Positions 63,472-64,000 of a stretch of 64,000 nucleotides of DNA are shown in pieces; the stretch's first letter is position 1, and the number at the start of each line of letters is the position of its first letter. The position numbers and the translations under genes were made by a program. Under the pieces are notes generated by a model. The model worked only from the letters and a program-made list of their open reading frames with translations. It did no database searches and had not been told where the DNA came from. The DNA comes from Bradyrhizobium genosp. L. Its GTDB lineage: Bacteria; Pseudomonadota; Alphaproteobacteria; Rhizobiales; Xanthobacteraceae. The stretch spans positions 1,612,001 to 1,676,000 of the forward strand of contig NZ_CP061378.1 in NCBI RefSeq assembly GCF_015624485.1, read 5' to 3'.

Positions 63472-64000
63472 TTACGATTTGTTCGGCGCGGCGCGGCCGA
63501 GCAGCCCCGAGGGGCGCAGCACCAGCACGATCACCAGCAGCGAAAAGATGATGACGTCGGTCCAGCGCACCGCGATGTACTGGCCGCCCAGCGATTCGAT
63601 CAGTCCGATCACGACACCGCCCAGCATCGCCCCCGGGATGTTGCCGATGCCGCCGAGCACCGCCGCGGTGAACGCGCGCAGGCCGGAGGTGTAGCCGATC
63701 AGATAGCTCGTATAATTGTAGTACAGGCCGAAGATCAGCCCGGCCGCGCCGGCCAGTGCCGAGCCCAGGAAGAAGGTGATGATCACGACGCGGTCGACAT
63801 CGATGCCGACCATGCGCGCCGCCTCCTGATCCTGTGCCATCGCCCGCATCGCCTTGCCCATCTTGGTCCGCCGGACGAAATAGTTCAGCGCGATCATGAG
63901 CAGCAGCGATATGGTCCAGAGCAGCACCTCGCGCAGCCGCAGCGTGACGCCGCCGAACTCCCACGCGGTCTTCGGCATCGGGTTGGAATAGTTCTTGGTA
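63472..64000 (-). CDS. Branched-chain-type ABC transporter permease (LivH-like), N-terminus outside window
   Basis: C-terminal 175 or so residues of a LivH permease: FVRRTKMGKAMRAMAQDQEAARMVGIDVDRVV (the LivH loop that meets the ATPase), GLRAFTAAVLGGIGNIPGAMLGGVVIGLIES and a last hydrophobic stretch ending LRPSGLLGRAAPNKS. The frame runs through the right edge (the ATG at 63978 is internal). First visible gene of the second Liv-type operon. Confidence 0.93.
   Translation of the reverse strand, partial: TKNYSNPMPKTAWEFGGVTLRLREVLLWTISLLLMIALNYFVRRTKMGKAMRAMAQDQEAARMVGIDVDRVVIITFFLGSALAGAAGLIFGLYYNYTSYLIGYTSGLRAFTAAVLGGIGNIPGAMLGGVVIGLIESLGGQYIAVRWTDVIIFSLLVIVLVLRPSGLLGRAAPNKS

Overview
The window is GC-rich, densely packed alphaproteobacterial chromosome. 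Four things point to a Bradyrhizobium-like member of the Hyphomicrobiales (rhizobia): many ABC uptake systems of the Liv and Dpp types, a smo-like polyol operon, a CbpA/CbpM pair, and several short dispersed palindromic repeats of the kind that fill Bradyrhizobium intergenic regions. Genus assignment is inference; no rRNA or tRNA gene is present.

Region by region. (1) 1-5.0 kb, protein quality control: 5' part of clpB, a secreted YxWxPGYW-repeat protein with a Pro-rich tail, CbpA with its modulator CbpM, and two small unknowns. (2) 5.0-14.8 kb, a polyol (sorbitol/mannitol/pentitol-like) locus: HAD phosphatase, SorC-type regulator, binding protein, two permeases, ATPase, SDR polyol dehydrogenase, FGGY kinase and PfkB kinase. 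The first permease carries an in-frame TAG that removes its last membrane helix. Operator-like TGAGCATATGCTCA variants lie before the binding-protein gene and before the HAD gene. (3) 14.8-22.7 kb: LysR regulator divergent from an amidase and a complete Dpp/Opp-type transporter. (4) 22.9-24.9 kb: class A beta-lactamase divergent from an AmpR-type LysR regulator. (5) 25.2-33.8 kb, minus strand: a second Dpp-type transporter with an M20 amidohydrolase and an enolase-superfamily enzyme.

(6) 34.6-56.8 kb is the most unusual part: about 22 kb with every gene on the minus strand. In transcription order it holds a Liv-type binding protein, an AraC regulator, LivH, LivM, LivG, a LivF ATPase fused to a UPF0261/Tm-1-like domain, a PEP-hydrolase-family TIM barrel (the other half of plant Tm-1), a 964-residue flotillin-like protein with 31 in-phase 11-residue repeats, two SRPBCC proteins, a molybdenum hydroxylase (FAD, 2Fe-2S and a large subunit split into two genes), CoxD and CoxE maturation proteins, a COG3618 amidohydrolase, a metallo-beta-lactamase-fold lactonase, an SMP-30/isochorismatase-like fusion lacking the usual catalytic Cys, and an AzoR-like flavoprotein. 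My reading is an uptake and catabolic cluster for an aromatic, heterocyclic or lactone-forming compound; substrate unknown.

(7) 57-64 kb: a secreted beta-propeller lactonase-like protein, a repeat-rich gene-poor stretch (58.2-59.2 kb), a LuxR regulator, and a second Liv-type operon with a LivM-LivG fusion that runs off the right edge. No CRISPR array, intact insertion sequence, prophage, rRNA or tRNA was seen.
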